Of a DNA stretch of 64,000 bases, positions 24,387 to 36,529 are shown in pieces (within the stretch, counting starts at the first letter, position 1; the number at the start of each line of letters is the position of its first letter). Both the position numbers and the translations under genes were made by a program. A model generated the notes under the pieces. That model was not told the DNA's origin and made no database searches. It worked only from the letters and a program-made list of their open reading frames with translations. The DNA is from Ifrita kowaldi (Eukaryota; Chordata; Aves; Passeriformes; Cinclosomatidae): assembly GCA_013398055.1 (NCBI GenBank), contig VZRS01012486.1:1-64000 (forward strand), in the 5' to 3' direction.

Positions 24387-27300
24387 ATCAGAAAAAGCAC
24401 AATTGCCTTACCTTACTTCTAACACATTTTTAAGCCATTAATGTATGTCAGTGAGCTTATCTAGTTTATAATGCTCAACAAAAGTTTATTATTGTGATGA
24501 TTTGTACAACACTGAAGTGTAATTATAAAAGCCTATAATTTCTTTGTATTACAGAATTGTACATATTACCATATTACTAATAATTCCTCATTACTCATCG
24601 GTTCTTTATGAAATAAGAGAGAAAGCAGGCCCTTATCATCAGGGTTTTTATGAATACATTTAAGTAGAAAAAGAAGATTTAAGTGGTTACTTATTTTACT
24701 TTTTCACAGGGACCAAAAAAAATTACATATTAATGTTGAAAAAGCACGACTTAAAATTGGGAAATACCATAAATAAATCTGACTGTTTAATATTAACCCG
24801 GGGTTCTTTTCTATAGGCCTTATAATAAAGTCATTAATTATACGATCCTAACCTGCATTTTTATGTTCAGACAGTGAACAAGATGCCGAGAAAATAGTTG
24901 TGGATTTCAACTTAGTCATAATATGACTAAGACCTTCATCCTACTTTTTCAAGTTATAACATTAAAAAACGTGGGACTCGAGGCAATTAAAAGGCCAAAC
25001 TAGTTAAAATTATTGGGTTGTTGAAATTATTTGTGCTTTGCACAAAAATTGTTTATTTTACAAAACATATTTCTTGTAAGATCTTTTACCTTTATGGAAC
25101 ACTTGGATAATAAATTCAGGAAGTACATTTTCTTTCTGATGTAGTTGAAATCTTTTGTTCTGAGCCACTCTGTAATTCATCATGCAAGTTTATAATTTCA
25201 GTTATATACCAACATTGAAGCAGCAATCTGTTTTTCAGTGGGCTTTATTTCTACAGTTAAGGCAATGTAATGCCAGCTTAGAAAATACATTTTGTATCAT
25301 CATCTGTCACAAGATTACCGTATGATTCACAGGAAGTCACTTAAACCAGACTTTTGAGAGGAAAGATGTTCCTCATTTTCTTCGTGCTTATCTTGTCACA
25401 GCAAAGTTTTCATTTGCAAAAATGCAGCTCCAACTGAAACTAATAAAAGTTGGGCTGTGAAAAAAATATAGCAAAAAACTATGAAAATTTGTATGTAGAT
25501 AATTCAAAATGGGCAAAGACAATCTTAAATCTGTCTTTTTCTAAAGTTTATGCTTCACAAATTGGTTTTATTTAAAAACAAATAAAATTGAAAATGCAAA
25601 TATGCTCATGTTGAGCCATTGGAAAACATTAAAACCAGTCGGAATGCCAGAAATCAAGGGACAATTATATTCTATTTACTACTCATGTTTGAAATGGTTT
25701 ATGGCTAAGTGCTAGTGGGGAAAATCAGTCTCCAGTGATTTGCCTGAGAGTTAAAAGGAGCAGAGGTGATAGCTTTCAGAACCTTCTACCCGTTTTATGT
25801 ACTAAGCTTCTCTTTTCTGCTGTTACTATCTATCCTGTAGGATGGATATTTGTATTAAAAGCAGATATTTTTGTATTAAAAGCAAAATGCCCAGATTGAA
25901 CTATTTATCATCCTATGGCATTTTGTGCCTCAAGGATTGAGTAAATACTTAATAATTCTGAGGAATGTTGAAACACCAGAGCTGGAAAAGCTGTAAAAGA
26001 TACTACTGAGTATAAGCTTGAAACCTGTATTTAGTCACCCAGGTAAGAAAACATTTTTGGGCATCTCTTTCCAAGGTATGGCCATCTGAAAGTAATTATT
26101 GTTTGCCTCTGTCATTCCTCTGACCCATTGTAGATATAAATTTTAGGATGGGATACATTGCGCAGTAAGGGTTCTGCTCCCTCTTCACTGCCTGCTGAGG
26201 AAATCCAGATGACTACCTTAGATTAATTGCCTAAACAATGAGCAGCAAAGTAATGTGAAGTTAACATCAACCAGCTTCAATTAGCATTCATCTAGGAGTG
26301 GAGGGATGGTGGAGGAATTTTTCCTGTACAGAATGACCAACATGCAATTTTCCACATTATTTTGGCATTAGAATTTGTTGAAATTATTCAACAATCAGTT
26401 TGCATTTCTTCCTGTGAATAGTGCTTTTAGGCCATACAGACATTTTATCCCAATTCAAGTCTTCAGTGTTATTTTGTCTCTTATTTTCCTTGGGTTCTGG
26501 GATTTTTTCCCATTCTGCTACAGCCTTAGTAGTCATATTTTAATGAGAGGGGAGATAGAGGCCATGTCACTGATACCTGCTCACATGATTTAAGAGAGAT
26601 AAGAGAAGAGGAATATCTCTCTGTCTCTGTAACGTGTCCCTGCGAAAATAATAAAATCTGATCATCTTTACTAAATTACAGGACTTTTAACCAGTGGTTT
26701 CAACTATTTTGCTGTGTAGATTTGCTCCTTCACCAACGAATTGAGCTGAAACAATGATTTGCTGCCTACTTACATCCTACCTGAAAGTACCACTTTTCAA
26801 CAATCTTGTCAGCTGGGGGGAAAAAAAAGTGTCATTTATAAAACGATAATTATCAGTTTCTAACTTTGTTCTTACCTGTTGCTGCTTACTTTGAGATGCC
26901 TTCTTTTTTTTCAGCAAAAAAAAAAGAGGTAAAATGTTTGTGGATAAGATGTGATTTTTAAATTTTGCAGTTCTACAATTTACCCAGTAGTTATAGATGC
27001 TTCTTGCCTGGAAGCACCATCCATGGTCCAGTTGATGTCCTGTTGTGCCAGAAGTTCTAGCTCTCTGCTCTGAGTATTTCTGGTACTCCTTTTCTCTGCA
27101 GGGAATGGAGAATAGATAGTCAAGCATCTCCCACTGAAAACCCTGAAAAAAAGAAGAAGCAAGGTGCTCTTCCCTTAGTTCCCCTCAGAATGGTAAACAA
27201 CATTTTCTTGAAGTAGCCATGAATATCCACGGCTACATTTTGGAATGTTCTTGCAAAACTGGTCTGGGGCATTTTAAATTTCTTCTTGTTAGTGGAGCCC

Positions 27301-28110
27301 TGTGTTTTTGTTCGTTTTCTTCCCACTCTGATACACGGGTGTTTATGAGAAAAAAAATAGAGATAAAAACATAGTTTTTGAAAGAGTTTTTCTTACAGTA
27401 ACAGTAATCAGCCATTGTATGTAACTGTGGGTTTTCCTTCTCCCTTATGTCTGAAGATTTCTTGTTGTACTTAACAGATAACAGCAACACTTAAACAAAT
27501 TCTTCTACCAGAGTAACATTCCTGATGGATTTTGTTGACAGGTTTCTTTCTTACTGTTCACTATGTGTCTGAGTGACCAACACCCAGCAATTAAAAGTGA
27601 CAGCTGATGAATGACACTGTGTATTACAGCATAAAAAGCATTGACCCTCTGAGCCTGAATTTTCAGTGCTCTTTGATGCCCACTCTGAAAATCATGTGTG
27701 AATAAGTAGCACGCAAGCAGTAAACCCAGTCAACAGGAATTCATACTTCTGCGTTAACTCATCCAAAAGGTTGTTCCTCTATTTCATGTCTGTTGGTATT
27801 TGTTATCACCATCCACTATTCAAAAATTGTGTTTTAAAATGCCCACTTTCAACTAAACTGGACTAGTAGGGCAGGTAAACAGCTTTGTTTCACTAAATAT
27901 GACAGTCTGAATTAAGGACCTTTTATATTATATGTTTAATAGCAGGGATATGGATATTTAGCTACATTGTCTGATAGATATGGAGATCTCCAGAAGGGAG
28001 AAGACAAGAATAACACAAAGAGACCCTTTTGTGTTGCAATAGGCTTTTCTGTGGTGGTTAAGCTGACTGCTCAAGGACAAGTAAATATGATAGAGGAATT
28101 ACTTTAACAT

Positions 28111-28140
28111 TGTATATACATATATATAAATATACATGTG
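28111..28140. repeat. AT/ACAT simple repeat
   Basis: An irregular TATATACATATATATAAATA tract. This is low complexity only. Confidence 0.8.
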
Positions 28141-28861
28141 AAAATAGATAAAAGTGTGAAGAATTAAAGCAAATATCTTATGCTGTTATAGCCAAGACTT
28201 CTCTTACCACCTTCATATAGAAGTGATTCATTTCTGCTGATAGCTTTGGTGAGCTGACTCAGGCTCAGCTGTGCAGCCCAGCCAGTAGGAGGGAAGAAGG
28301 CAGAAAGCTAGTGCCGAAAACAGGAGAGGAAGAAAAAGTGACTAAAGGAAGGGGGACAACAGGATTTTACTGGAAGGGCTGTTAAATTAGATCAGCTTTC
28401 ATGCAGAACTAAAATAAAACAAAGTATTACCCGAAAGGCATGAAGAGCGCACCTTAAAGCCAAATGGAAGATAACTATATGTTTCACCAATTCATTTGTC
28501 AGCCTCTATCTTCAGAGACAACAGCTGTTTCCTTAAGCTTTGCATTTCAGTGTTAAAAAACCTTTTTTGCTGTAAGGCTAGCCAGGAGCTTAGAAACATT
28601 TTTGCAGTGAATTCACCACAGGCTTTTATTTTGCTCACAGTGGTGGTGCTGAACTCTGGGATGATTAGGGCGTCAGCCCCTGGTAATGTTCCTACTTCTG
28701 CTCTACAGAGCTGCAGAGGCACATCTTGAGGTCAGTAGCTTCGTGCACACTGGTGGAATGACCCTGTCTGGATGCCAGGCACCCACCAAAGCCTCTATCA
28801 CTGCCACTGGACAGGGGAGAGAAAATACAACAAAGGGTTCATGAGTTAAGAGATCATTCTC

Positions 28862-29085
28862 TCTCCCATCATGGGCAAAACAGACGTGAATTATAAATAT
28901 TGATTGAATTTATTACTAACAAATTCAGAGCAGGATAATGAGAAGTAAAATAAGATCTTGAAAAACACCTTCCTCCCACCCTTCCCTCCTTCCCAGCTTT
29001 ACCTCCTTCCCCAGTGGCACTGGGAGAGAGGGAATGAGGGTCATGGTCAATTTGTCACACGTTGTTTCTACCACTGCTCAGGGAG
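28862..29085. repeat. 224-bp direct repeat ending at an N (partial copy)
   Basis: These bases appear identical by eye to 29087-29310: both run from TCTCCCATCATGGGC to CTGCTCAGGGAG. The copies are separated by exactly one N. This is the pattern left when two overlapping contig ends are joined without merging. Confidence 0.9.
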
Positions 29086-29086
29086 N
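29086..29086. other. Single N at a duplication junction
   Basis: A lone ambiguous base lies between two copies of a 224-bp segment. It is likely an assembly join rather than a biological breakpoint. Confidence 0.9.
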
Positions 29087-30848
29087 TCTCCCATCATGGG
29101 CAAAACAGACGTGAATTATAAATATTGATTGAATTTATTACTAACAAATTCAGAGCAGGATAATGAGAAGTAAAATAAGATCTTGAAAAACACCTTCCTC
29201 CCACCCTTCCCTCCTTCCCAGCTTTACCTCCTTCCCCAGTGGCACTGGGAGAGAGGGAATGAGGGTCATGGTCAATTTGTCACACGTTGTTTCTACCACT
29301 GCTCAGGGAGAGGAGTCCTTCTCCTGCTCCAACATGAGGTCCCTTCCACAGGAGACAGTTGTCAATGAACTTCTCCATCGTGGGTTCATCCCATGGGCAG
29401 CAGCTCTCTGTGATCTGCTGCAGTGTGAGTCACTCTTCCACAGGATGCAGTCCTTCAAGGACAGCCTTCTCCAGAATGGGTCCCCCGTGGGGTCACAAGT
29501 CCTACAAGGAAACCTGCTCCAGCATGTGCTCCTCTCTCCATGGGTCTGCAGGCCCTGCCAGGGCCCTGCTCCAGCACAGGCCTTCCACAGGTTTCCAGCC
29601 TCTTCTCAGGCATCCCCCTGCTCCAGCATCGGTCATCATGGGTCTCCAGAGGCTGCAGGTGGATCTTTGTATCCCTGTGGTCTTCCATGGACTTTGGGGG
29701 CACAGCTGCTTCACAGGCTGCAGGGGAATCCCAGCTCTGGTGCCTGGAGCACCTCCTGTGCCTCCTCCACTGACCTGGATGTGTGCAGAGTTGTTCCTCT
29801 CACATGTTCTCACTCTGTTCTTCTCTGGCTGTAACTACAGCTGTGCAATAACCTTTTTTTTAACTTCATCGTAAATCTGTTCTCACAAGGGCATTATCAC
29901 CATTTCCAATTGGCCCAGCCTTGATTAGTGGCACATCCATCTTTGGAACTGCCAGGGATTGACTCTGCCGGACACGGAGGAAGCTTCTAGCAGCTTCTCA
30001 CAGAAACCAGCCCTGTCAAGGGTTTTGAAGAAAAATGATGTAAAAGTTGGTGTGTATGATATATGAACAAAAAATGGTAGGGTTTTTTGAGGTGCAGAAA
30101 TACTTTTTGTGTGCTGTATTTCTTTTCATGGAGCTGCAGATATTTTTAAATTTTGCATTTACTGGAAAACACAAAGGAAAGACGGACCAGTATCGGCATA
30201 CACTCATCCACTTTTTTTCCCATGGCAAATGCTTTCTCAGGAATATGAGCCGTCACTCTCAGAGAGCCCTCAGAGAGGTGAATTTAATCCACTGTCCTCA
30301 GACTGCTTGTTTTCAAACATTTCGGTCATAGTGAAAGCAACTGATTATCAGAAAAACTGATTAATTGATCCGTACATATTTATGGAAAGACTCATTTAAC
30401 CTGGCACTCTGGGAGTGCTGTAGTGAAGTTGGGTTGCAGGTTTCAGAACTCAGGGAGCAATATACGCACCAAGTGAATGAAGCAGTTTGTATGCTTGTGT
30501 CCGCAGAAAAGTAATTTTATTAGGAATAATTAACAGTGCTTCAAAAATAATAATCTTAAAATAACAGCTTCTGGCCATATACGTTACTAATTTTCTACTA
30601 AGCGAGGAGTATGTGGCAAAAAGCCTGACATATTATTACATTCCTCCAACATTGTACTTTCCATAATTTCTTTGAAATCCCTACCTTTCATGTACAGTTC
30701 ATTAACACTGATCAAAGCACATATCTTTCTAATAAAGTAAATTTTTCCTTGTAATCATTTGTAGATGTCTCACTTCACGTAATATTTTGGATGTTCTTTA
30801 TTCTGAAATCTCATTTCTGATGTTAGGCTATGGTCAGAGAAGTGACAT
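29087..30848. repeat. Near-identical block, copy A (LTR plus flank)
   Basis: This copy holds the LTR part (to 30018) and about 830 bp of AT-rich flank ending ...AGAAGTGACAT at 30848. Bases from 29267 recur at +1583 (copy B) and from 29114 at +3403 (copy C). A differs from B at one position that I found and from C at about four. Confidence 0.9.
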
Positions 30849-30849
30849 N
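30849..30849. other. Single N between copies A and B
   Basis: The sequence breaks off after ...AGTGACAT and resumes with CATGGTCAATTTG, which is an internal position of the block. This marks the A/B junction. Confidence 0.9.
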
Positions 30850-32515
30850 CATGGTCAATTTGTCACACGTTGTTTCTACCACTGCTCAGGGAGAGGAGTC
30901 CTTCTCCTGCTCCAACATGAGGTCCCTTCCACAGGAGACAGTTGTCAATGAACTTCTCCATCGTGGGTTCATCCCATGGGCAGCAGCTCTCTGTGATCTG
31001 CTGCAGTGTGAGTCACTCTTCCACAGGATGCAGTCCTTCAAGGACAGCCTTCTCCAGAATGGGTCCCCCGTGGGGTCACAAGTCCTACAAGGAAACCTGC
31101 TCCAGCATGTGCTCCTCTCTCCATGGGTCTGCAGGCCCTGCCAGGGCCCTGCTCCAGCACAGGCCTTCCACAGGTTTCCAGCCTCTTCTCAGGCATCCCC
31201 CTGCTCCAGCATCGGTCATCATGGGTCTCCAGAGGCTGCAGGTGGATCTTTGTATCCCTGTGGTCTTCCATGGACTGTGGGGGCACAGCTGCTTCACAGG
31301 CTGCAGGGGAATCCCAGCTCTGGTGCCTGGAGCACCTCCTGTGCCTCCTCCACTGACCTGGATGTGTGCAGAGTTGTTCCTCTCACATGTTCTCACTCTG
31401 TTCTTCTCTGGCTGTAACTACAGCTGTGCAATAACCTTTTTTTTAACTTCATCGTAAATCTGTTCTCACAAGGGCATTATCACCATTTCCAATTGGCCCA
31501 GCCTTGATTAGTGGCACATCCATCTTTGGAACTGCCAGGGATTGACTCTGCCGGACACGGAGGAAGCTTCTAGCAGCTTCTCACAGAAACCAGCCCTGTC
31601 AAGGGTTTTGAAGAAAAATGATGTAAAAGTTGGTGTGTATGATATATGAACAAAAAATGGTAGGGTTTTTTGAGGTGCAGAAATACTTTTTGTGTGCTGT
31701 ATTTCTTTTCATGGAGCTGCAGATATTTTTAAATTTTGCATTTACTGGAAAACACAAAGGAAAGACGGACCAGTATCGGCATACACTCATCCACTTTTTT
31801 TCCCATGGCAAATGCTTTCTCAGGAATATGAGCCGTCACTCTCAGAGAGCCCTCAGAGAGGTGAATTTAATCCACTGTCCTCAGACTGCTTGTTTTCAAA
31901 CATTTCGGTCATAGTGAAAGCAACTGATTATCAGAAAAACTGATTAATTGATCCGTACATATTTATGGAAAGACTCATTTAACCTGGCACTCTGGGAGTG
32001 CTGTAGTGAAGTTGGGTTGCAGGTTTCAGAACTCAGGGAGCAATATACGCACCAAGTGAATGAAGCAGTTTGTATGCTTGTGTCCGCAGAAAAGTAATTT
32101 TATTAGGAATAATTAACAGTGCTTCAAAAATAATAATCTTAAAATAACAGCTTCTGGCCATATACGTTACTAATTTTCTACTAAGCGAGGAGTATGTGGC
32201 AAAAAGCCTGACATATTATTACATTCCTCCAACATTGTACTTTCCATAATTTCTTTGAAATCCCTACCTTTCATGTACAGTTCATTAACACTGATCAAAG
32301 CACATATCTTTCTAATAAAGTAAATTTTTCCTTGTAATCATTTGTAGATGTCTCACTTCACGTAATATTTTGGATGTTCTTTATTCTGAAATCTCATTTC
32401 TGATGTTAGGCTATGGTCAGAGAAGTGACATTAAAGAAATGATATCTTGGTTTACTGTACTTCTTGTCTCTTAATGATATCCACAGCAAGTCTCTCATTT
32501 TAGAAGTCAAAACAA
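30850..32515. repeat. Near-identical block, copy B (LTR part 30850-31601, - strand)
   Basis: This copy starts inside the LTR at a point equivalent to 29267 and therefore lacks the polyadenylation-signal end. It continues through the same flank 84 bp further than copy A, to ...AAAACAA. It differs from A at one visible site (GACTGTGGGGG in B, GACTTTGGGGG in A). The long antisense frames of the LTR recur here. Confidence 0.9.
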
Positions 32516-32516
32516 N
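32516..32516. other. Single N between copies B and C
   Basis: The sequence breaks off after ...GTCAAAACAA and resumes with AATTATAAATATTG, which corresponds to 29114 in copy A. Confidence 0.9.
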
Positions 32517-34335
32517 AATTATAAATATTGATTGAATTTATTACTAACAAATTCAGAGCAGGATAATGAGAAGTAAAATAAGATCTTGAAAAACACCTTC
32601 CTCCCACCCTTCCCTCCTTCCCAGCTTTACCTCCTTCCCCAGTGGCACTGGGAGAGAGGGAATGAGGGTCATGGTCAATTTGTCACACGTTGTTTCTACC
32701 ACTGCTCAGGGAGAGGAGTCCTTCTCCTGCTCCAACATGAGGTCCCTCCCACAGGAGACAGTTGTCAATGAACTTCTCCATCGTGGGTTCATCCCATGGG
32801 CAGCAGCTCTCTGTGATCTGCTGCAGTGTGAGTCACTCTTCCACAGGATGCAGTCCTTCAAGGACAGCCTTCTCCAGAATGGGTCCCCCGTGGGGTCACA
32901 AGTCCTACAAGGAAACCTGCTCCAGCATGTGCTCCTCTCTCCATGGGTCTGCAGGCCCTGCCAGGGCCCTGCTCCAGCACAGGCCTTCCACAGGTTTCCA
33001 GCCTCTTCTCAGGCCTCCCCCTGCTCCAGCATCGGTCATCATGGGTCTCCAGAGGCTGCAGGTGGATCTTTGTATCCCTGTGGTCTTCCATGGACTTTGG
33101 GGGCACAGCTGCTTCACAGGCTGCAGGGGAATCCCAGCTCTGGTGCCTGGAGCACCTCCTGTGCCTCCTCCACTGACCTGGATGTGTGCAGAGTTGTTCC
33201 TCTCACATGTTCTCACTCTGTTCTTCTCTGGCTGTAACTACAGCTGTGCAATAACCTTTTTTTTAACTTCATCTTAAATCTGTTCTCACAAGGGCATTAT
33301 CACCATTTCCAATTGGCCCAGCCTTGATTAGTGGCACATCCATCTTTGGAACTGCCAGGGATTGACTCTGCCGGACACGGAGGAAGCTTCTAGCAGCTTC
33401 TCACAGAAACCAGCCCTGTCAAGGGTTTTGAAGAAAAATGATGTAAAAGTTGGTGTGTATGATATATGAACAAAAAATGGTAGGGTTTTTTGAGGTGCAG
33501 AAATACTTTTTGTGTGCTGTATTTCTTTTCATGGAGCTGCAGATATTTTTAAATTTTGCATTTACTGGAAAACACAAAGGAAAGACGGACCAGTATCGGC
33601 ATACACTCATCCACTTTTTTTCCCATGGCAAATGCTTTCTCAGGAATATGAGCCGTCACTCTCAGAGAGCCCTCAGAGAGGTGAATTTAATCCACTGTCC
33701 TCAGACTGCTTGTTTTCAAACATTTCGGTCATAGTGAAAGCAACTGATTATCAGAAAAACTGATTAATTGATCCGTACATATTTATGGAAAGACTCATTT
33801 AACCTGGCACTCTGGGAGTGCTGTAGTGAAGCTGGGTTGCAGGTTTCAGAACTCAGGGAGCAATATACGCACCAAGTGAATGAAGCAGTTTGTATGCTTG
33901 TGTCCGCAGAAAAGTAATTTTATTAGGAATAATTAACAGTGCTTCAAAAATAATAATCTTAAAATAACAGCTTCTGGCCATATACGTTACTAATTTTCTA
34001 CTAAGCGAGGAGTATGTGGCAAAAAGCCTGACATATTATTACATTCCTCCAACATTGTACTTTCCATAATTTCTTTGAAATCCCTACCTTTCATGTACAG
34101 TTCATTAACACTGATCAAAGCACATATCTTTCTAATAAAGTAAATTTTTCCTTGTAATCATTTGTAGATGTCTCACTTCACGTAATATTTTGGATGTTCT
34201 TTATTCTGAAATCTCATTTCTGATGTTAGGCTATGGTCAGAGAAGTGACATTAAAGAAATGATATCTTGGTTTACTGTACTTCTTGTCTCTTAATGATAT
34301 CCACAGCAAGTCTCTCATTTTAGAAGTCAAAACAA
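32517..34335. repeat. Near-identical block, copy C (LTR part 32517-33421, - strand)
   Basis: This copy keeps the - strand AATAAA (TTTATT at 32537-32542) and the LTR body to about 33421, then the full flank to 34335, from where sequence continues uniquely. It differs from A and B at about four sites: CTCCC for TTCCC near 32747, GGCCTCC for GGCATCC near 33014, CTTAAATC for CGTAAATC near 33274, and GAAGCTGGG for GAAGTTGGG near 33831. Differences this few fit alleles or a very young duplication. Confidence 0.9.
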
Positions 34336-36000
34336 GATTTTTGTAACTGTCAATACTGTGCTTCCAAACTGGTACTTGCAAAATCAGCTGTTTGTCTGAC
34401 TGCAATGTCTGCTAAAACACAGCATTTCTTCACGCTTTATGAGATTAACTTTCCAAAGTAATTTCTAATCTTGCAATTAACCTACTGCATGTGCAAATCT
34501 CAATAAGGACTGAAGAGTTACACCTCTCACTAGGCAGCAATGTGTATGGTGGCCTGAGTTTTATATAGGAAAATCTGCTTTGCACATTGGAAAGACTGAA
34601 ACCCAGCTGTTCAGCCCCTTCATCTGGCTCTGACTCATCTCTGATTCTCGATGAAGGTGGTAGCTCAGTAAATCCACATCTTTTAGTGTGGGATTTTGGT
34701 GGGATTTGAAGATATGACAAGTGTCCTGAACTAACATCTCTATTGGCAAGTAAAAAATACTTTATCTGGCTAAGATGAGGTCAAAAGTAATGGCCAAATC
34801 AGCGAGAACACTCTGGATGTTAAGTGGGTGACCATTATGAAAAAAATAGATGACTGAAAAACATGCAGTCACATGGGGATTCCTGCCCATCCAAAAATTT
34901 CTTTGCTAAAGACTTCTTTTATTACATTCTCTGGTAGGTATAACTCTTGATCTCCTTGTCCCACAGATTTCCTGTTAATTTCAGTGGTACTGCTGGGATG
35001 TGTAGCACTGATGCTCTGGCTTAGAAAAGATAAGCATAGGTTTGATTCCTTCTCACTTCTATTATTTAAAATTATTTAAACTTTCATCACTGAGAGAGAG
35101 GAAAAAGCTCTCCATGCAGAGACCAAGAGACCAAAAAAATTTGTGAGTGCAAAATGCAATAACTATTTACTAGAGGTAGAAGAACAATGAATTCATTTTG
35201 AAATGCTGGTAGAGGTAACTACAAGTAATTTCTCTGTGCATGCAGAAGAAGCTGTTGTTATTTTTTCAGGAAGGCTCTTTTTGTTATGCTTTACATACAT
35301 TAACAGCAGCCTTAATAGAGAACCAACATTTTTTTGCCTACTAGTAAATTTCCCCATTCCAGATTATTATTCTGTTGTTAAACTACATACCATATAATTG
35401 ATTGGCATCAGAGAGGTCTTTCTGCTACTTCTCTTTTTTGTTTTTGTAAATAATAGTGTTTATGTGTCATTCTAGGGTGAAGCTGAAATCCTCTGCTTTG
35501 TCAGTGATAAAAACAGATAGAAATTTCTTGAGAGGTTGTTCAATATTTCCACAAACTTCACCTATGAAATTGTGTGTTGGTGAAAAAGTATGACAAAAAG
35601 AGTTATGGTGGTGCACGGTGAGGTACCTTATCTCATTAAGGAGTTTCTAATATTTAAAATGCAGAATGTACAAAATGTGTATATATTAAACATATATACT
35701 TACATGGCTAAAGAATTATAAGTCTGGGGGTATGAAGAAATACAAAGACAGATACAGTAGTAGGATGCATTCAATAGCATTAATTATGTAAGGGCTGACA
35801 ATATTTCAGTCATATTCCCCTGTTTTACTATGCTAATAACCTAAATGTTCATCACAAAGATTTTCCATGCGTGTTTTCTGCCTGAAGAAATGTGTTATTA
35901 ATTATTACTGTTTGTTTGGGAAAAAAAATTGTTGTCTTTGAGGTTAAGTGGGACCCATGCCTTAAAAGCAAAATTTAATCCCATTTTCAAATCAGGTTAA

Positions 36001-36034
36001 AAACAAACAAACGAGAAACAAACACAACAAAAAA
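36001..36034. repeat. CAAA-rich simple repeat
   Basis: Irregular AAAC and AAACA units. This is low complexity only. Confidence 0.8.
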
Positions 36035-36513
36035 TATCCCAGAAGGTTGGGACTTTGTAACTGAACTGAACATAATCTTATTTGTAGATATTAGGAATGG
36101 AAAATAGCAGGTCAACCACAGCAGCATAATGATTCCAGAAAATGATTCCATGTAGGTTGAGCAAGCATATTTTTAGGTTTTTGAAGATCAAGTGGTGTTC
36201 AACCAGATATCCTCCCAACACTAGGAGATTCTTCCACCCCTTGGAGAATGCGCTCTTGAATCCTTCCTATAGGCAGTTGGTTGCCTTAAAATTTTTTTTC
36301 TTTCTTATGCCATTCCTCTAACATTGAAGGCAAGGGAGACAAGGAATTACCCAGACTTCAAAAGTAGAGCTGTCGTGGTATCTATCCAGGCACCTGATTT
36401 ATGCCTCCAGAAATTGGTCGACTTTTCCTATAGCTGTATCATGACTTTTAGTATTTTTTGGACAGACCACTCTGGTGGAACAAATAGTAGTGATTTTCAT
36501 AGGACTGAACAGC

Positions 36514-36529
36514 TTTTTTTTTTTTTTTT
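36514..36529. repeat. Poly-T run (16 T)
   Basis: A T homopolymer with no recognisable retroposon body on either side. Confidence 0.9.

Larger units (their letters stand above)
15813..28770. other. About 13 kb of AT-rich sequence with no recognised gene
   Basis: No gene, RNA or transposon is recognised. Small structures inside are palindromes at 21755-21784 and 24369-24386, a 21-bp direct repeat of a TTGTATTAAAAGCA motif near 25850-25885, and an AT-dinucleotide tract at 28111-28140. Four overlapping - strand frames at 26777-27490 (60-116 codons) share no domain and lie in different frames. Confidence 0.55.
28775..30018 (-). mobile_element. Long avian ERV LTR, copy A, - strand
   Basis: Read on the - strand this is a long LTR. 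It has a U3 start near 30018 (CTGTGAGAAGCTGCTAGAAG and onward), a degenerate TATA-like site at the TCGTAAATC position near 29870, and a body of degenerate CTGCTCCAGCATGGG-type units with intervening CACAGG (about 29320-29750). An AATAAA polyadenylation signal (TTTATT on +, at 29134-29139) follows, then an end near GCCTCTATCACTGCC at about 28790. I recognise this arrangement as a common avian LTR but cannot name it with certainty. The U3 start lacks the first tens of bases. Antisense frames of 171 and 191 codons inside it are by-products of the internal repeats. The stretch 28862-29085 is an extra copy of 29087-29310, so the true element is about 225 bp shorter than shown. Confidence 0.75.

Noticed and set aside
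25981..26045. Donor-like CAG|GTAAGA near 26041 as an exon end
   Set aside because: The frames upstream close within about 17 codons and there is no good acceptor nearby.
26777..27490. Chain of four overlapping - strand frames that might be a broken gene
   Set aside because: The frames shift without a common domain or family resemblance, and the translated content includes K and F runs from homopolymers. Chance is the simpler reading.
29259..29874. Open frames of 191 and 171 codons (repeated at 30830-31457 and 32662-33277)
   Set aside because: They lie antisense to the LTR, arise from its repeated GC-rich units, occur in two overlapping frames at once, and recur only because the block is copied. 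They are not treated as genes.
35030..35062. tRNA B-box-like GGTTTGATTCC with a TGGCTTAG word upstream
   Set aside because: The spacing is much too short for tRNA A and B boxes, and no cloverleaf arms can be drawn.
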